8,049 nt of DNA. It comes from Clostridiales bacterium UBA4696. Its GTDB lineage: Bacteria > Bacillota > Clostridia > Oscillospirales > Oscillospiraceae. Where the stretch lies: positions 15,100 through 23,148 of the forward strand of contig DHKK01000161.1 in the NCBI GenBank assembly GCA_002404795.1. Direction: 5' to 3'. Below are positions 1 through 6,164 of this stretch, in pieces (position 1 is the stretch's first letter; each line of letters begins with the position of its first letter). The notes under the pieces were generated by a model. The model was not told the DNA's origin, ran no database searches, and saw nothing but the letters and a program-made list of their open reading frames with translations. A program made the translations under genes and the position numbers.

Positions 1-1173
1 TACTTCGCACCCAAGATCCGCAAGACCATGGCGATCACGATCCCCGAGGTCGTCGGCCGCCGCTTCGGCAAGCTCTCCAGCAACTTCACCGCAGTCCTCA
101 GTGTTCTGTCGCTGTTCTGCCTGACGTCTTCCCAGATCGCCGCGTCCGGCGCGGTCATCAACGCTCTGATCCCGACGATCCCCCTGAACGTCTGCCTGCT
201 GCTGGCCGGCTTCGTCACCATCTTCTACACCACCTTCGGCGGCATGATCGCGGACGAAGTCTCCGACCTCATCCAGTTTGTCATCATCCTTATCGGCCTC
301 GCCATCGCGACCCCGATCGTGCTGAAGCACGCGGGCGGCTGGGCTGCCATCTCCGCGGCTCTGCCCGGCGAAAAGCTGAACTTCACGCAGATCGGCTGGG
401 CCTCTATCATCGGCTACTTCTTCAACTACTTCTGCACTTTCCTCTGCGGCCCCGAGATGGTCTCCCGCTTCGAGACCTGCAAGGACGAGAAGACCGCGGT
501 GAACGCTTCGTTCCTCTCCGCGATCCTCATGGCTGCCATGGCCATTTTCCCAACGCTCCTCGGCCTCGCTGCCTTCGCGCTGAAGGATCAGCTGCCCGCA
601 CTGGCTGAAAATGGATCCAACGCCATGATGGTCGTTACCGGCGCCTATGCCCCCGGCATCGTGACCGGCCTCATCTCCGCCGCCATCATCTGCGCGACCA
701 TGTCCTCGGCAGACTCCAACCTGCTGTGCATGTCCACGATGATCATCAACGACGTCTACCCCGGCTTCGGCGGCAAAAAGAAGCTCACCGACAAGCAGAC
801 CATCTTCTACACCCGTCTGTGCAACATCATCGCGGCGCTCATCGCCATGGGCATCTCCATGTTCGGCGTTTCCCTCGTCGCCATGAACACCTTCGCATTC
901 GGCATCCGCTGCGCAGGCCCGTTCGCGGCCTACGGCCTCGGCCTTGCTGTTCCGAAGGCCACGAAGAACTCCGGCATGATCTCCATCTTCACCGGCACCA
1001 TCGCCTTCATCGTCTGGCAGCTCCTGTCCAACGGCGGCACGCTGTGGTTCATGATGCCGGTCGTCTTCGGCAGCCTTGTCTCCGTCATCACGTTCTACGT
1101 TGTGAACCTGATCGAGTGGAAGCGCGGCGTCCCCGCAGCTCCGTCTGCCTACGCCGTCGAGGAAGCCAAGTAA
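1..1173 (+). CDS. Sodium:solute symporter (SSS family), 5' end missing
   Basis: This gene is open from the first base (reading Tyr-Phe-Ala-Pro-Lys...), so the true start lies outside the window; 390 residues are visible. Members of the family are usually about 480-550 residues, so roughly the first 90-150 are missing. It should be an inner-membrane secondary transporter that uses the sodium gradient to import a small organic solute. The sequence is a run of hydrophobic helices. It includes the family-like segment GGMIADEVSDLIQF (about residues 80-93) and a helix with MSSADSN (234-240), which matches the TM8 region whose Ser/Thr residues bind sodium in the SSS fold. The C-terminus is a short polar tail after the last helix. 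The Met codon at 28 is internal to conserved sequence and is not a credible start. The substrate cannot be told: the family covers sugars, proline, pantothenate, nucleosides and carboxylates, and no neighbour on this strand helps. Codon use is strongly biased to C-ending codons, which fits good expression. Confidence 0.9.
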   Translation, partial: YFAPKIRKTMAITIPEVVGRRFGKLSSNFTAVLSVLSLFCLTSSQIAASGAVINALIPTIPLNVCLLLAGFVTIFYTTFGGMIADEVSDLIQFVIILIGLAIATPIVLKHAGGWAAISAALPGEKLNFTQIGWASIIGYFFNYFCTFLCGPEMVSRFETCKDEKTAVNASFLSAILMAAMAIFPTLLGLAAFALKDQLPALAENGSNAMMVVTGAYAPGIVTGLISAAIICATMSSADSNLLCMSTMIINDVYPGFGGKKKLTDKQTIFYTRLCNIIAALIAMGISMFGVSLVAMNTFAFGIRCAGPFAAYGLGLAVPKATKNSGMISIFTGTIAFIVWQLLSNGGTLWFMMPVVFGSLVSVITFYVVNLIEWKRGVPAAPSAYAVEEAK

Positions 1174-1213
1174 GCCTCCCCCACCCCGCCTGAGGGCCTG
1201 AACACAAGCAAGC

Positions 1214-1251
1214 CCCCGGATGATGCAACGCATCATCCGGGGTTTGTTTTT
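1214..1251 (+). terminator. Intrinsic terminator of the symporter gene
   Basis: A perfect 13-base-pair stem (1214-1226 with 1230-1242, left arm CCCCGGATGATGC) closes a three-base loop. It is followed by TTTGTTTTT at 1243-1251. It lies 41 bases after the symporter stop codon and separates that gene from the repressor operon. Confidence 0.95.
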
Positions 1252-1320
1252 CTCTGATATGGTTTCTGCCGCAAACAGGCAGGCATGGCGGCTTTAGCCG
1301 CAGCTTTTCCATGCGGCCTA
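1252..1320. other. Intergenic stretch with small hairpins, no gene
   Basis: Between the terminator and the next promoter there is no credible coding region. It holds a perfect small palindrome GCGGCT-TT-AGCCGC (1288-1301), loosely enclosed by a second inverted repeat GCATGG (1283-1288) and CCATGC (1309-1314). A short T run lies at 1305-1308. It could be a weak second terminator or the remains of a repeat; the sequence does not decide. Confidence 0.4.
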
Positions 1321-1349
1321 TTGACAGGATGGGATGCGTGTGGTATCAT
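1321..1349 (+). promoter_or_regulatory. Sigma-A type promoter of the repressor operon
   Basis: A -35 box TTGACA (1321-1326, full consensus) and a -10 box TATCAT (1344-1349, five of six) are separated by exactly 17 bases. Transcription should start near 1356, inside the first operator palindrome. This placement fits autorepression by the product of the first gene. Confidence 0.85.
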
Positions 1350-1354
1350 GCATT

Positions 1355-1374
1355 ATGACAACGATAGTTGTCAT
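1355..1374. promoter_or_regulatory. Operator 1: perfect palindrome at the transcription start
   Basis: ATGACAAC (1355-1362) and GTTGTCAT (1367-1374) form a perfect eight-base inverted repeat around the spacer GATA. It begins six bases after the -10 box, so a bound dimer would cover the start point. This symmetry is typical of sites for Cro/C1-type dimers, and the gene 38 bases further on encodes one. Binding by that protein is inferred. Confidence 0.75.
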
Positions 1375-1376
1375 TT

Positions 1377-1394
1377 AGACAAGGAAGGTTGTCA
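1377..1394. promoter_or_regulatory. Operator 2: second copy of the TGACAA palindrome
   Basis: AGACAAG (1377-1383) and GTTGTCA (1388-1394) around the spacer GAAG repeat the design of operator 1, with the same arm length and four-base spacer. The left arm is imperfect; GACAA and TTGTC are kept. The two centres (1364.5 and 1385.5) are 21 bases apart, two helical turns, so dimers would sit on the same face of the DNA. The site ends just before the ribosome binding site. Confidence 0.7.
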
Positions 1395-1411
1395 GGCAAG
1401 GGAGGCGCTGT

Positions 1412-1633
1412 ATGATACTGCGAAATCGTTTGAAGGAGCGCAGAGCTGCGCTGCAGGTGAATCAGCAGGAGATGGGACGCCTATGCGGCGTATCCCGGCA
1501 GACAATCAGCCTGATCGAGCGTGGGGATTATTCGCCGTCTGTCACCCTCGCTCTGACGATCGCGAAGGTATGCGGTGTTACGGTAGAGGATGTCTTCTAT
1601 TTGCAGGAGGAAACGGAACATGAAAAACGATGA
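1412..1633 (+). CDS. Small Cro/C1-type (XRE) transcriptional regulator
   Basis: This 73-residue protein is essentially one helix-turn-helix domain of the Cro/C1 (HTH_3) type, at about residues 5-59. Helix 2 to helix 3 reads QQEMGRLCGVSRQTISLIERG (17-38, quoted as QQEMGRLCGV and SRQTISLIERG). This is the usual scaffold in which Ser-Arg-Gln-Thr-Ile enters the DNA groove. The rest, SPSVTLALTIAKVCGVTVED, closes the bundle and packs the dimer. There is no effector domain. The start is fixed by GGGAGG at 1400-1405, six bases before the ATG. The last 14 bases overlap the next gene, so the two are translationally coupled. Two TGACAA-type palindromes sit between its promoter and start codon, so it very probably represses its own operon. 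Pairs of such a tiny regulator with a DUF3169 membrane protein are common in Firmicutes; the signal they answer is not known to me. Confidence 0.92.
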   Translation: MILRNRLKERRAALQVNQQEMGRLCGVSRQTISLIERGDYSPSVTLALTIAKVCGVTVEDVFYLQEETEHEKR

Positions 1634-2423
1634 GATCAGGCAGGCAAACCGAAAAGCGCTGCCAAAATTTTTGCTTTTCGCGGTCGCATGTGTACTGATT
1701 GGCGGCTTGATCGGTTATGCTTCCGGTTATGGCGCGGCAAATGGCGGAATTGCGCAATTTGCCGACATGATGAAAGAAGCGGGCGCGTTCTTTGGAGCGC
1801 GTATTGCCCCGTGGCTGATGCTGGCGACAGCGGTCATCGTGCCGGTGGTCTGCATCCCGATCTACCGGCGAGCAAAAAAACTGGTCGCTGCGTGGGATGA
1901 TGAGGATGCGGATATCTCAGACACGATTGACAGGAACCTGTCTGCCGTGATCTGGATCACAAGCGCAGCCCTTATTCTTTCTTATTTTTTGATCGCGGCA
2001 TCCTATTCCGGAGGTCTTGCAATATTCGACGACAAGGAGAAGACCCTTGTGTTTTTCATCGGTATCGCCTCTTTCTTCGCGATCATGATCGAAGCAATTC
2101 TCTTTCAGCAAAAGTGCGTGGGTACAACGAAGCAAATGAATCCCGAAAAGAAAGCGTCCGCCTACGATATGAGGTTTCAGAAGAAGTGGCTGGAGGACTG
2201 CGATGAGGCCGAGAAACTGATGATCGGCAAGTGTGCGTTCAAAGCCTACTCCGCGACAAATGCGGTCTGCACGGTTCTGGCGATCGTGCTTGCGGTCTGT
2301 GCGCTTGTGTTCGATATTGGATTCCTGCCTTCGCTCACGGTGTGCCTCGTCTGGATCGTCAACCTGTCGGCGTACTGCAAGGAGGCCATGCGCGATTCCA
2401 GGGCCGGAAGCAAAATCTCGTAA
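1620..2423 (+). CDS. DUF3169 family integral membrane protein
   Basis: This 267-residue protein has about six predicted membrane helices, near residues 15-36, 62-82, 107-128, 142-163, 214-233 and 236-254. The soluble loop at 165-210 carries the segments KQMNPEKKAS, FQKKWLEDCDEAEKLM and KCAFKAY, which I recognise as characteristic of DUF3169 (family assignment from memory). The N-terminus MKNDEIRQANRKALPKFLLF is also typical. The acidic patch DDEDAD (93-98) after the second helix also looks family-typical. The start at 1620 is preferred over the in-frame Met at 1590 because AGGAGG lies at 1605-1610, nine bases upstream, and the family begins at this point. It overlaps the repressor gene by 14 bases. 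No biochemical function is established; as the main partner of the repressor it may sense or respond to the same membrane or envelope signal. Confidence 0.88.
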   Translation: MKNDEIRQANRKALPKFLLFAVACVLIGGLIGYASGYGAANGGIAQFADMMKEAGAFFGARIAPWLMLATAVIVPVVCIPIYRRAKKLVAAWDDEDADISDTIDRNLSAVIWITSAALILSYFLIAASYSGGLAIFDDKEKTLVFFIGIASFFAIMIEAILFQQKCVGTTKQMNPEKKASAYDMRFQKKWLEDCDEAEKLMIGKCAFKAYSATNAVCTVLAIVLAVCALVFDIGFLPSLTVCLVWIVNLSAYCKEAMRDSRAGSKIS

Positions 2424-2446
2424 TTTCTTTCAAGGGGGAACTTGTC

Positions 2447-2617
2447 ATGAAACTCAGCAGTACCGGTTGTTTTGTTTTAGCGGTCACCTGGCTTTTGGTG
2501 TCGCTGCTTTGGTTCTTTTGGGTGAAAAATACCGCCATTGGCGTTGTGTGGCTGATCGTCGGAGCCGGTGAATTGGTCCTTGCTTTTATCATGCGCCATA
2601 AGGAAAAACGCAAATGA
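2447..2617 (+). CDS. 56-residue two-helix membrane protein, function unknown
   Basis: This small gene starts with ATG after AAGGGGG (2432-2438), eight bases upstream, and lies 23 bases downstream of the DUF3169 gene. The product is almost wholly hydrophobic. A first helix spans about residues 7-26 (ending in the Trp-rich LLWFFWV), a second about 30-48 (AIGVVWLIVGAGELVLAFI), and the tail RHKEKRK is basic. The positive-inside rule puts that tail in the cytoplasm. The stop codon overlaps the next start in ATGA, which supports translation. I do not recognise a family. The tight operon position suggests it works with, or is regulated together with, the DUF3169 protein. Confidence 0.8.
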   Translation: MKLSSTGCFVLAVTWLLVSLLWFFWVKNTAIGVVWLIVGAGELVLAFIMRHKEKRK

Positions 2618-2973
2618 ACGGAAATACTTCCCTCATCCTGCTTGCCGTGTTCCTTCTTGTGATCATCCACTGGTTCGCAAGAAGACGGAGACTGGCGGCA
2701 GTCAGACATATTTTGAATCAAAAAAAGCGAAACAAGGAGAACAGCGAAATGAAAGAGCTGGCAAAACAGTTTCTCGAAAAAGAGTGCATCATTTATACCA
2801 TCACTTCCAATGACAGCAGCATACAGGGCGTGATCAAAGAGATCGATGACGGCGGCATGCTCATCGAGAGAAATACCGGTGAAAAGGAAATCATCAATCT
2901 GGATTTCATCACCCGGATCCGCGAGTATCCCAGAAAGAAAAACGGCAGGAAAAAGGGCGTCGTACTCGACTGA
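2614..2973 (+). CDS. Membrane-anchored protein with C-terminal DUF6897-like domain
   Basis: This 119-residue product has a single hydrophobic helix at about residues 5-20 followed by a strongly basic stop-transfer stretch (FARRRR, 21-26), so the rest should face the cytoplasm. A charged linker (31-46) leads to a small, probably beta-rich domain. It includes FLEKECIIYTI, QGVIKEIDDGGMLIE and the closing motif NLDFITRIREYPRKKN (95-110), then a basic tail ending VVLD. This pattern matches small clostridial proteins I know as DUF6897, possibly with an Sm/SH3-like barrel; the name is from memory. The start is set by ATGA overlap with the preceding stop codon. A second start at 2749 inside the gene, with its own ribosome binding site, would yield the domain without the anchor (see separate entry). 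It is the last gene of the operon, just before the terminator. Function is unknown. Confidence 0.78.
   Translation: MNGNTSLILLAVFLLVIIHWFARRRRLAAVRHILNQKKRNKENSEMKELAKQFLEKECIIYTITSNDSSIQGVIKEIDDGGMLIERNTGEKEIINLDFITRIREYPRKKNGRKKGVVLD
2734..2973 (+). other. Internal ribosome binding site and start for a soluble DUF6897-like form
   Basis: AAGGAGA (2734-2740) lies eight bases before an in-frame ATG at 2749. Starting there gives a 74-residue protein, MKELAKQFLEKECIIYT..., that lacks the membrane helix and basic linker. Free-standing members of this small family, as I recall them, begin at about this point. Two explanations fit: both forms are made from one message, or the long form arose by fusion of an anchor peptide to a once separate gene. 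Confidence 0.5.
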
Positions 2974-2977
2974 CAAA

Positions 2978-3013
2978 CCGCCCGCGGGCTTTTGGCCCGC
3001 GGGCGGAGTTTTT
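2978..3013 (+). terminator. Strong terminator between convergent operons
   Basis: A perfect 12-base-pair GC-rich stem (2978-2989 with 2995-3006, left arm CCGCCCGCGGGC) closes the loop TTTTG. On the + strand it is followed by AG and TTTTT (3009-3013). It sits four bases after the DUF6897-like gene. On the - strand only a short TTTG follows, so it may also end the ABC transporter operon, but less efficiently. Confidence 0.93.
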
Positions 3014-3023
3014 GTTCAGTTCG

Positions 3024-4847
3024 TCAGCTCGTCTTCCAATAGATCTCCGCGCCCGCCTGTTCCAGGACGCGGACGGTCTCGTCCGCGCCAAGCGGGATGG
3101 CATCGACATAGAGGTTCACCGTCTCGCCCGGGGTGTTGGTCGTGACGAGGAACATCAGGCTGAGCGGCGTGTAATTTTCGTCGTCCTTCGTCCCGTCGCC
3201 GCTGACATCCTCCGCGCCGAGCCGGCCCGCATTGATGTCCGCCAGGCAGGCCGCGTAGAGCTCCCACGCATGCGCGCCCGTCAACTCCAGATCCGCGTCC
3301 GACGCGTTGGAATACACATAGCACGAGAGCACGTTCGCCTCCGTGCGCGGCGTATCGAAGCCCGTGCGGATGCGCACGCAGTCGGGGCTGTTGTAGACGG
3401 AGGAGAACTGCGAGATGAGGCTGCCGGACGCCAGCGCGTCCGCCTCGTTGTAGACCACGCTGTAGTAGCGCTGCAGGAGCCGCCCGTCCGTCAGCCGGTA
3501 GCTGATGCAGAAGCCCTGTGTATGGTCAGTGCCGAGCTGAAAGTCCGTTTTCCGCTGCTCCTGCTGTGTCTTTTCCTCCACGGCGGCGGTGTGCAGGGCC
3601 AGGACTCGGCCAATAAACGCGGGATCGCGCGAGGTGTAGAGGCCCTGATACTCGTTTCTTGTCAGCCCGGCCGCCGCGATCTGGCTGCGCTGCGGCAGAT
3701 ACCGCGAATAGCCGAACAGGTCGAACTTCGCCGCGCCGAACACCACCGCCAGCACCAGACAGCAGGCCGCAAACCCGCCCCAGCCGCTGCGGAAGACGAA
3801 AACGGTCTTCTGCAGGAGCATTTTTCCGGTAAAATAGCCCACGAACGCGCCGATCGTCAGAAACAGCAGCACATACCAGAAATTATCCGCCGCGTTGCCC
3901 GAGAGCAGCTCGACCAGCAGCACACCGATGACCAGCGCGCAGCCGATCGTGAACCCATACAGTGCCGCCGGACGCAGCTGGCGCACGGCGATCACGTCGC
4001 CGCTGCGCTCCATCTCCCGATGCTGCAGCAGCAAATACGCGCAGACAGCGAAGAGCACGCCCACGCCCGCCAGAATGCCGAGATAGCCCCAGCCCACCAG
4101 ATGCGGGTTCGTCTCATAGCCCACCGCGCCCGCGTCGACCCATTCGGTCGCCACGCGGAAGCCGCCGCGCAGCAGGCCGAAGACCGGCGAGGCGTAGGCC
4201 GCGGCGCGTTCAGCCGCGGTCGTCTGGCTCGCGGGCATGCCGTAGACAAAGGTCTGCATCAGATGCTGCACGATCGACTCGAGCACGTAGGCGGCAAAAT
4301 TCAGCATGCCGTAGACGAGCAGCGCAGCCGCCATCTGCCCGATGACCATGCACACCAGCGACGCAAACGAGAAAAACAGCAAAAAGCCCAGCCCCGTCGC
4401 CGCGAACACCTGCATCGCGGGCAAAAAGGCCGACACGCCGAAGCCTGCGCCGACCGCCCATAACAGCAGCGACGACACCAGCGCCGGCGCGGCGCACAGC
4501 AGCAGTCCCGTCAGGTAGTTGGTCAGAAACAGCGTCCGCCGCTTGACCGGCAGGGCGGCATAGAAATACGCGCTGCCGGTCCGGAACAGCCAGGAAAACA
4601 GCACCCAGGCGAGCAGCCCGCCGTAGAGGAACGGCACGACCGACGCGCCGGTCACCGCGTTTTCCAGGATCGTCCGCTCCGCCTGCACGAAAAAGTCCTC
4701 CGTGCACACCGACACACCGCGGCAGTAGCTGTACAGCCGCAGCGGCAGCAGCAGCTCATACAGGCAGAACAGCCCCCAGACCGGCGCGGTCCGCCGCAGG
4801 GAACGGCGGAAGATCGCACGGTCAAAGCATGAGTTTTTTGACGTCAT
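3024..4847 (-). CDS. ABC transporter permease, YtrC/YtrD-like, with large C-terminal domain
   Basis: This 607-residue membrane protein is encoded directly after the ABC ATPase. About nine hydrophobic segments are visible, near residues 21-40, 69-89, 109-133, 143-165, 166-188, 252-274, 295-315, 322-342 and 356-373. After the third-quarter helices a soluble region of about 230 residues follows (375-607), beginning KFDLFGYSRYLPQRSQIAAAGL. Permeases partnered with YtrA-type regulators often carry such a tail, which I recall as DUF6449; it probably lies outside the membrane. The segment AALPVKRRTLFLTNYLTGLL (97-116) is typical of ABC-2-like permeases of this group. The ATG at 4847 has GGGAGGGAG (forward positions 4853-4861) five bases upstream, and the gene overlaps the ATPase gene by 26 bases. 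Being single and large, it may work as a homodimer with two ATPase subunits. The substrate is unknown; related systems respond to cell-wall antibiotics. Confidence 0.85.
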   Translation of the reverse strand: MTSKNSCFDRAIFRRSLRRTAPVWGLFCLYELLLPLRLYSYCRGVSVCTEDFFVQAERTILENAVTGASVVPFLYGGLLAWVLFSWLFRTGSAYFYAALPVKRRTLFLTNYLTGLLLCAAPALVSSLLLWAVGAGFGVSAFLPAMQVFAATGLGFLLFFSFASLVCMVIGQMAAALLVYGMLNFAAYVLESIVQHLMQTFVYGMPASQTTAAERAAAYASPVFGLLRGGFRVATEWVDAGAVGYETNPHLVGWGYLGILAGVGVLFAVCAYLLLQHREMERSGDVIAVRQLRPAALYGFTIGCALVIGVLLVELLSGNAADNFWYVLLFLTIGAFVGYFTGKMLLQKTVFVFRSGWGGFAACCLVLAVVFGAAKFDLFGYSRYLPQRSQIAAAGLTRNEYQGLYTSRDPAFIGRVLALHTAAVEEKTQQEQRKTDFQLGTDHTQGFCISYRLTDGRLLQRYYSVVYNEADALASGSLISQFSSVYNSPDCVRIRTGFDTPRTEANVLSCYVYSNASDADLELTGAHAWELYAACLADINAGRLGAEDVSGDGTKDDENYTPLSLMFLVTTNTPGETVNLYVDAIPLGADETVRVLEQAGAEIYWKTS

Positions 4848-5709
4848 AGCCGCTCCCTCCCAGCTCGTACATGAAAATTTCCTCCAGACTCAGCGGCAGC
4901 AGGTCGCACAGCAGCGGCTTTGTCCCGGCCAGACGTTCCGTCGTCTGCGCGGGCTCGCCGCGGATGATGAGCGTCTGCACGCGCCCGAGCGTGCTCGCAT
5001 GCAAAACCGCAAGATCCTCCGGCAGCGGCCGGTCCGTCACGAGCTGGGCCTTGACGATGTTCTCCTGCAGCTCGGCCAGAGACCGCTCCAGCAGCATCCG
5101 CCCCGCGTGCATCATGCCGACGTGGTCGCAGATATCCTCCAGCTCGCGCAGGTTGTGCGACGAGACGAGCACCGTCATGCCGTAGCCCGCCACATCCTCC
5201 ACCACGAGACTCCAGATCTGCCGCCGCATGACCGGGTCGAGCCCGTCGACCGGCTCGTCGAGCACGAGATAGTCCGGCCGGATGCACAGCGTCAGCCAGA
5301 AGGCCGCGTGCTTCTGCATGCCCTTGGAAAAGCGGCGCAGCGGCGTGCGCTCGTCCAGACGAAAGGCCTCGCGCAGCGCGTCAAAGCGGGCCGCGTCGAA
5401 GCGCGGGTACATCGTGCGGTAAAAGCCCGCGAGCTCGCGGATCGTCCCGCCGCCGAGCACGCCCAGATCGTCGGGAATATAGCCGATGCGGCTCTTGATC
5501 TCCGGGTTTTCATAGACCGGCAGACCGCCGATCGTGACCGTCCCGGTGTCCGGCCGGTAGATGCCGGTCAGGTGCCGGATGGCCGTGGATTTGCCTGCGC
5601 CGTTCGAGCCGATCAGGCCGTAGACCGCCCCCTGCGGCACGCGGAGCGACAGCTCGTCCAGCGCTTTTTTGCCGCCGAAGGTCTTTGTGACATGGGAAAG
5701 CTCGATCAT
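4822..5709 (-). CDS. ABC transporter ATP-binding protein, YtrB-like
   Basis: This 295-residue protein is the cytoplasmic ATPase of the transporter. Walker A is GSNGAGKST (34-42), the signature loop FSKGMQK (127-133), Walker B YLVLDEP (147-153) with Glu152 as catalytic base, the D-loop GLDP (156-159) and the switch His185 in SSHNL. The Q-loop position reads GYIPDD (76-81), with Asp where Gln is usual. About 80 residues after the nucleotide domain form the C-terminal extension often seen in this group. The frame stays open far upstream, but the start at 5709 is right: the family begins MIELSHVTKTF here. The ATG overlaps the TGA of the GntR gene (ATGA), so the two are coupled. The C-terminus overlaps the permease start by 26 bases. 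Confidence 0.93.
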   Translation of the reverse strand: MIELSHVTKTFGGKKALDELSLRVPQGAVYGLIGSNGAGKSTAIRHLTGIYRPDTGTVTIGGLPVYENPEIKSRIGYIPDDLGVLGGGTIRELAGFYRTMYPRFDAARFDALREAFRLDERTPLRRFSKGMQKHAAFWLTLCIRPDYLVLDEPVDGLDPVMRRQIWSLVVEDVAGYGMTVLVSSHNLRELEDICDHVGMMHAGRMLLERSLAELQENIVKAQLVTDRPLPEDLAVLHASTLGRVQTLIIRGEPAQTTERLAGTKPLLCDLLPLSLEEIFMYELGGSGYDVKKLML

Positions 5710-6071
5710 GGCGTTGGTCCCTCCTCTGTGAGCAGCTGTGCAAGCTGCTCCTGTGTAAGTCCCAGCTGGCGCAGCTGCTGTGCCGCGGCGCGGAAGGCGT
5801 CCACGGCCTGCTTTTTCTGCTGCTCGGCCAGGTGGCCCGCCTGCGCGACGAACGAGCCCTTTCCGGCCACGGACAGGATATAGCCGCTCGCCTCCAGCTC
5901 TCGGTAGGCCCGCTGGATGGTGTTGGGGTTGATGGCGAGCTGCCCGGCCAGCTCGCGCACGGACGGAAGCTTGCTCCCCGGCGGCAGCACGCCGGTCAGC
6001 ATGAGGCGGCAAAGCTCCGTCTGGATCTGCTCATAGATCGGGCGCGGGTCCCGGTAGTTGATGGTGATCAC
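5706..6071 (-). CDS. GntR-family regulator, YtrA type, GTG start
   Basis: This 121-residue DNA-binding protein has the GntR winged helix at about residues 9-77. Key parts are DPRPIYEQI (8-16), LPPGSKLPSVRELA (29-42), INPNTIQRAYRELEASGYI (47-65) and the wing GKGSFVA (70-76). The short C-terminal part (about 80-121) is Gln- and Ala-rich and helical. That marks the YtrA subfamily, which dimerises through this tail and has no large ligand domain. The start is assigned to GTG at 6071, because AGGAGG (forward 6079-6084) lies seven bases upstream and family members begin M-x-I-N-Y-R-D-P. An in-frame ATG at 6137 is rejected: it lies within the promoter's -35 box. Such regulators usually repress their own operon, which here encodes the ABC transporter. 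Confidence 0.93.
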   Translation of the reverse strand: MITINYRDPRPIYEQIQTELCRLMLTGVLPPGSKLPSVRELAGQLAINPNTIQRAYRELEASGYILSVAGKGSFVAQAGHLAEQQKKQAVDAFRAAAQQLRQLGLTQEQLAQLLTEEGPTP

Positions 6072-6086
6072 GGCCGCTCCTCCTGA

Positions 6087-6108
6087 CTGTATGAACTGTA
6101 TTGGTACA
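6087..6108. promoter_or_regulatory. Candidate GntR operator at the operon start point
   Basis: The stretch has CTGTAT twice in direct repeat (6087-6092 and 6096-6101, nine bases apart). It also has an inverted repeat, TGTA (6097-6100) and TACA (6105-6108) around TTGG. It directly follows the -10 box of the GntR promoter and covers the expected start point, the usual place for an autorepressor site. The TGTA/TACA half-sites fit the kind of symmetry used by GntR dimers; the assignment is inference. Confidence 0.5.
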
Positions 6109-6137
6109 AGCATAGCATTCCGGCCAGAGAAAGTCAA
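6109..6137 (-). promoter_or_regulatory. Promoter of the GntR/ABC transporter operon
   Basis: Read on the - strand, a -35 box TTGACT (forward 6132-6137) and a -10 box TATGCT (forward 6109-6114) are 17 bases apart. Transcription should begin near 6102, leaving a leader of about 30 bases before the GTG. Confidence 0.8.
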
Positions 6138-6164
6138 CGCGGCGGGGAAGTTTTTCCGCGGCCG

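Noticed and set aside
3016..3324. A 102-codon - strand open frame within the 3' end of the permease gene
   Set aside because: It is in another frame inside the permease gene, which has much better coding character, and lacks a convincing ribosome binding site or domain.
3012..4463. A 483-codon open frame on the + strand opposite the permease gene
   Set aside because: The deduced protein is dominated by Arg, His, Ala and Gln without hydrophobic cores or known motifs, as expected from the complement of a GC-rich gene. The opposite strand encodes a clear membrane protein with a ribosome binding site.
5710..6012. An N-terminal extension of the ABC ATPase into the GntR gene
   Set aside because: The extra residues are an out-of-frame reading of the GntR gene, are Arg- and Ala-rich, and the ATPase family begins at MIELSHVTKTF with an ATGA overlap.
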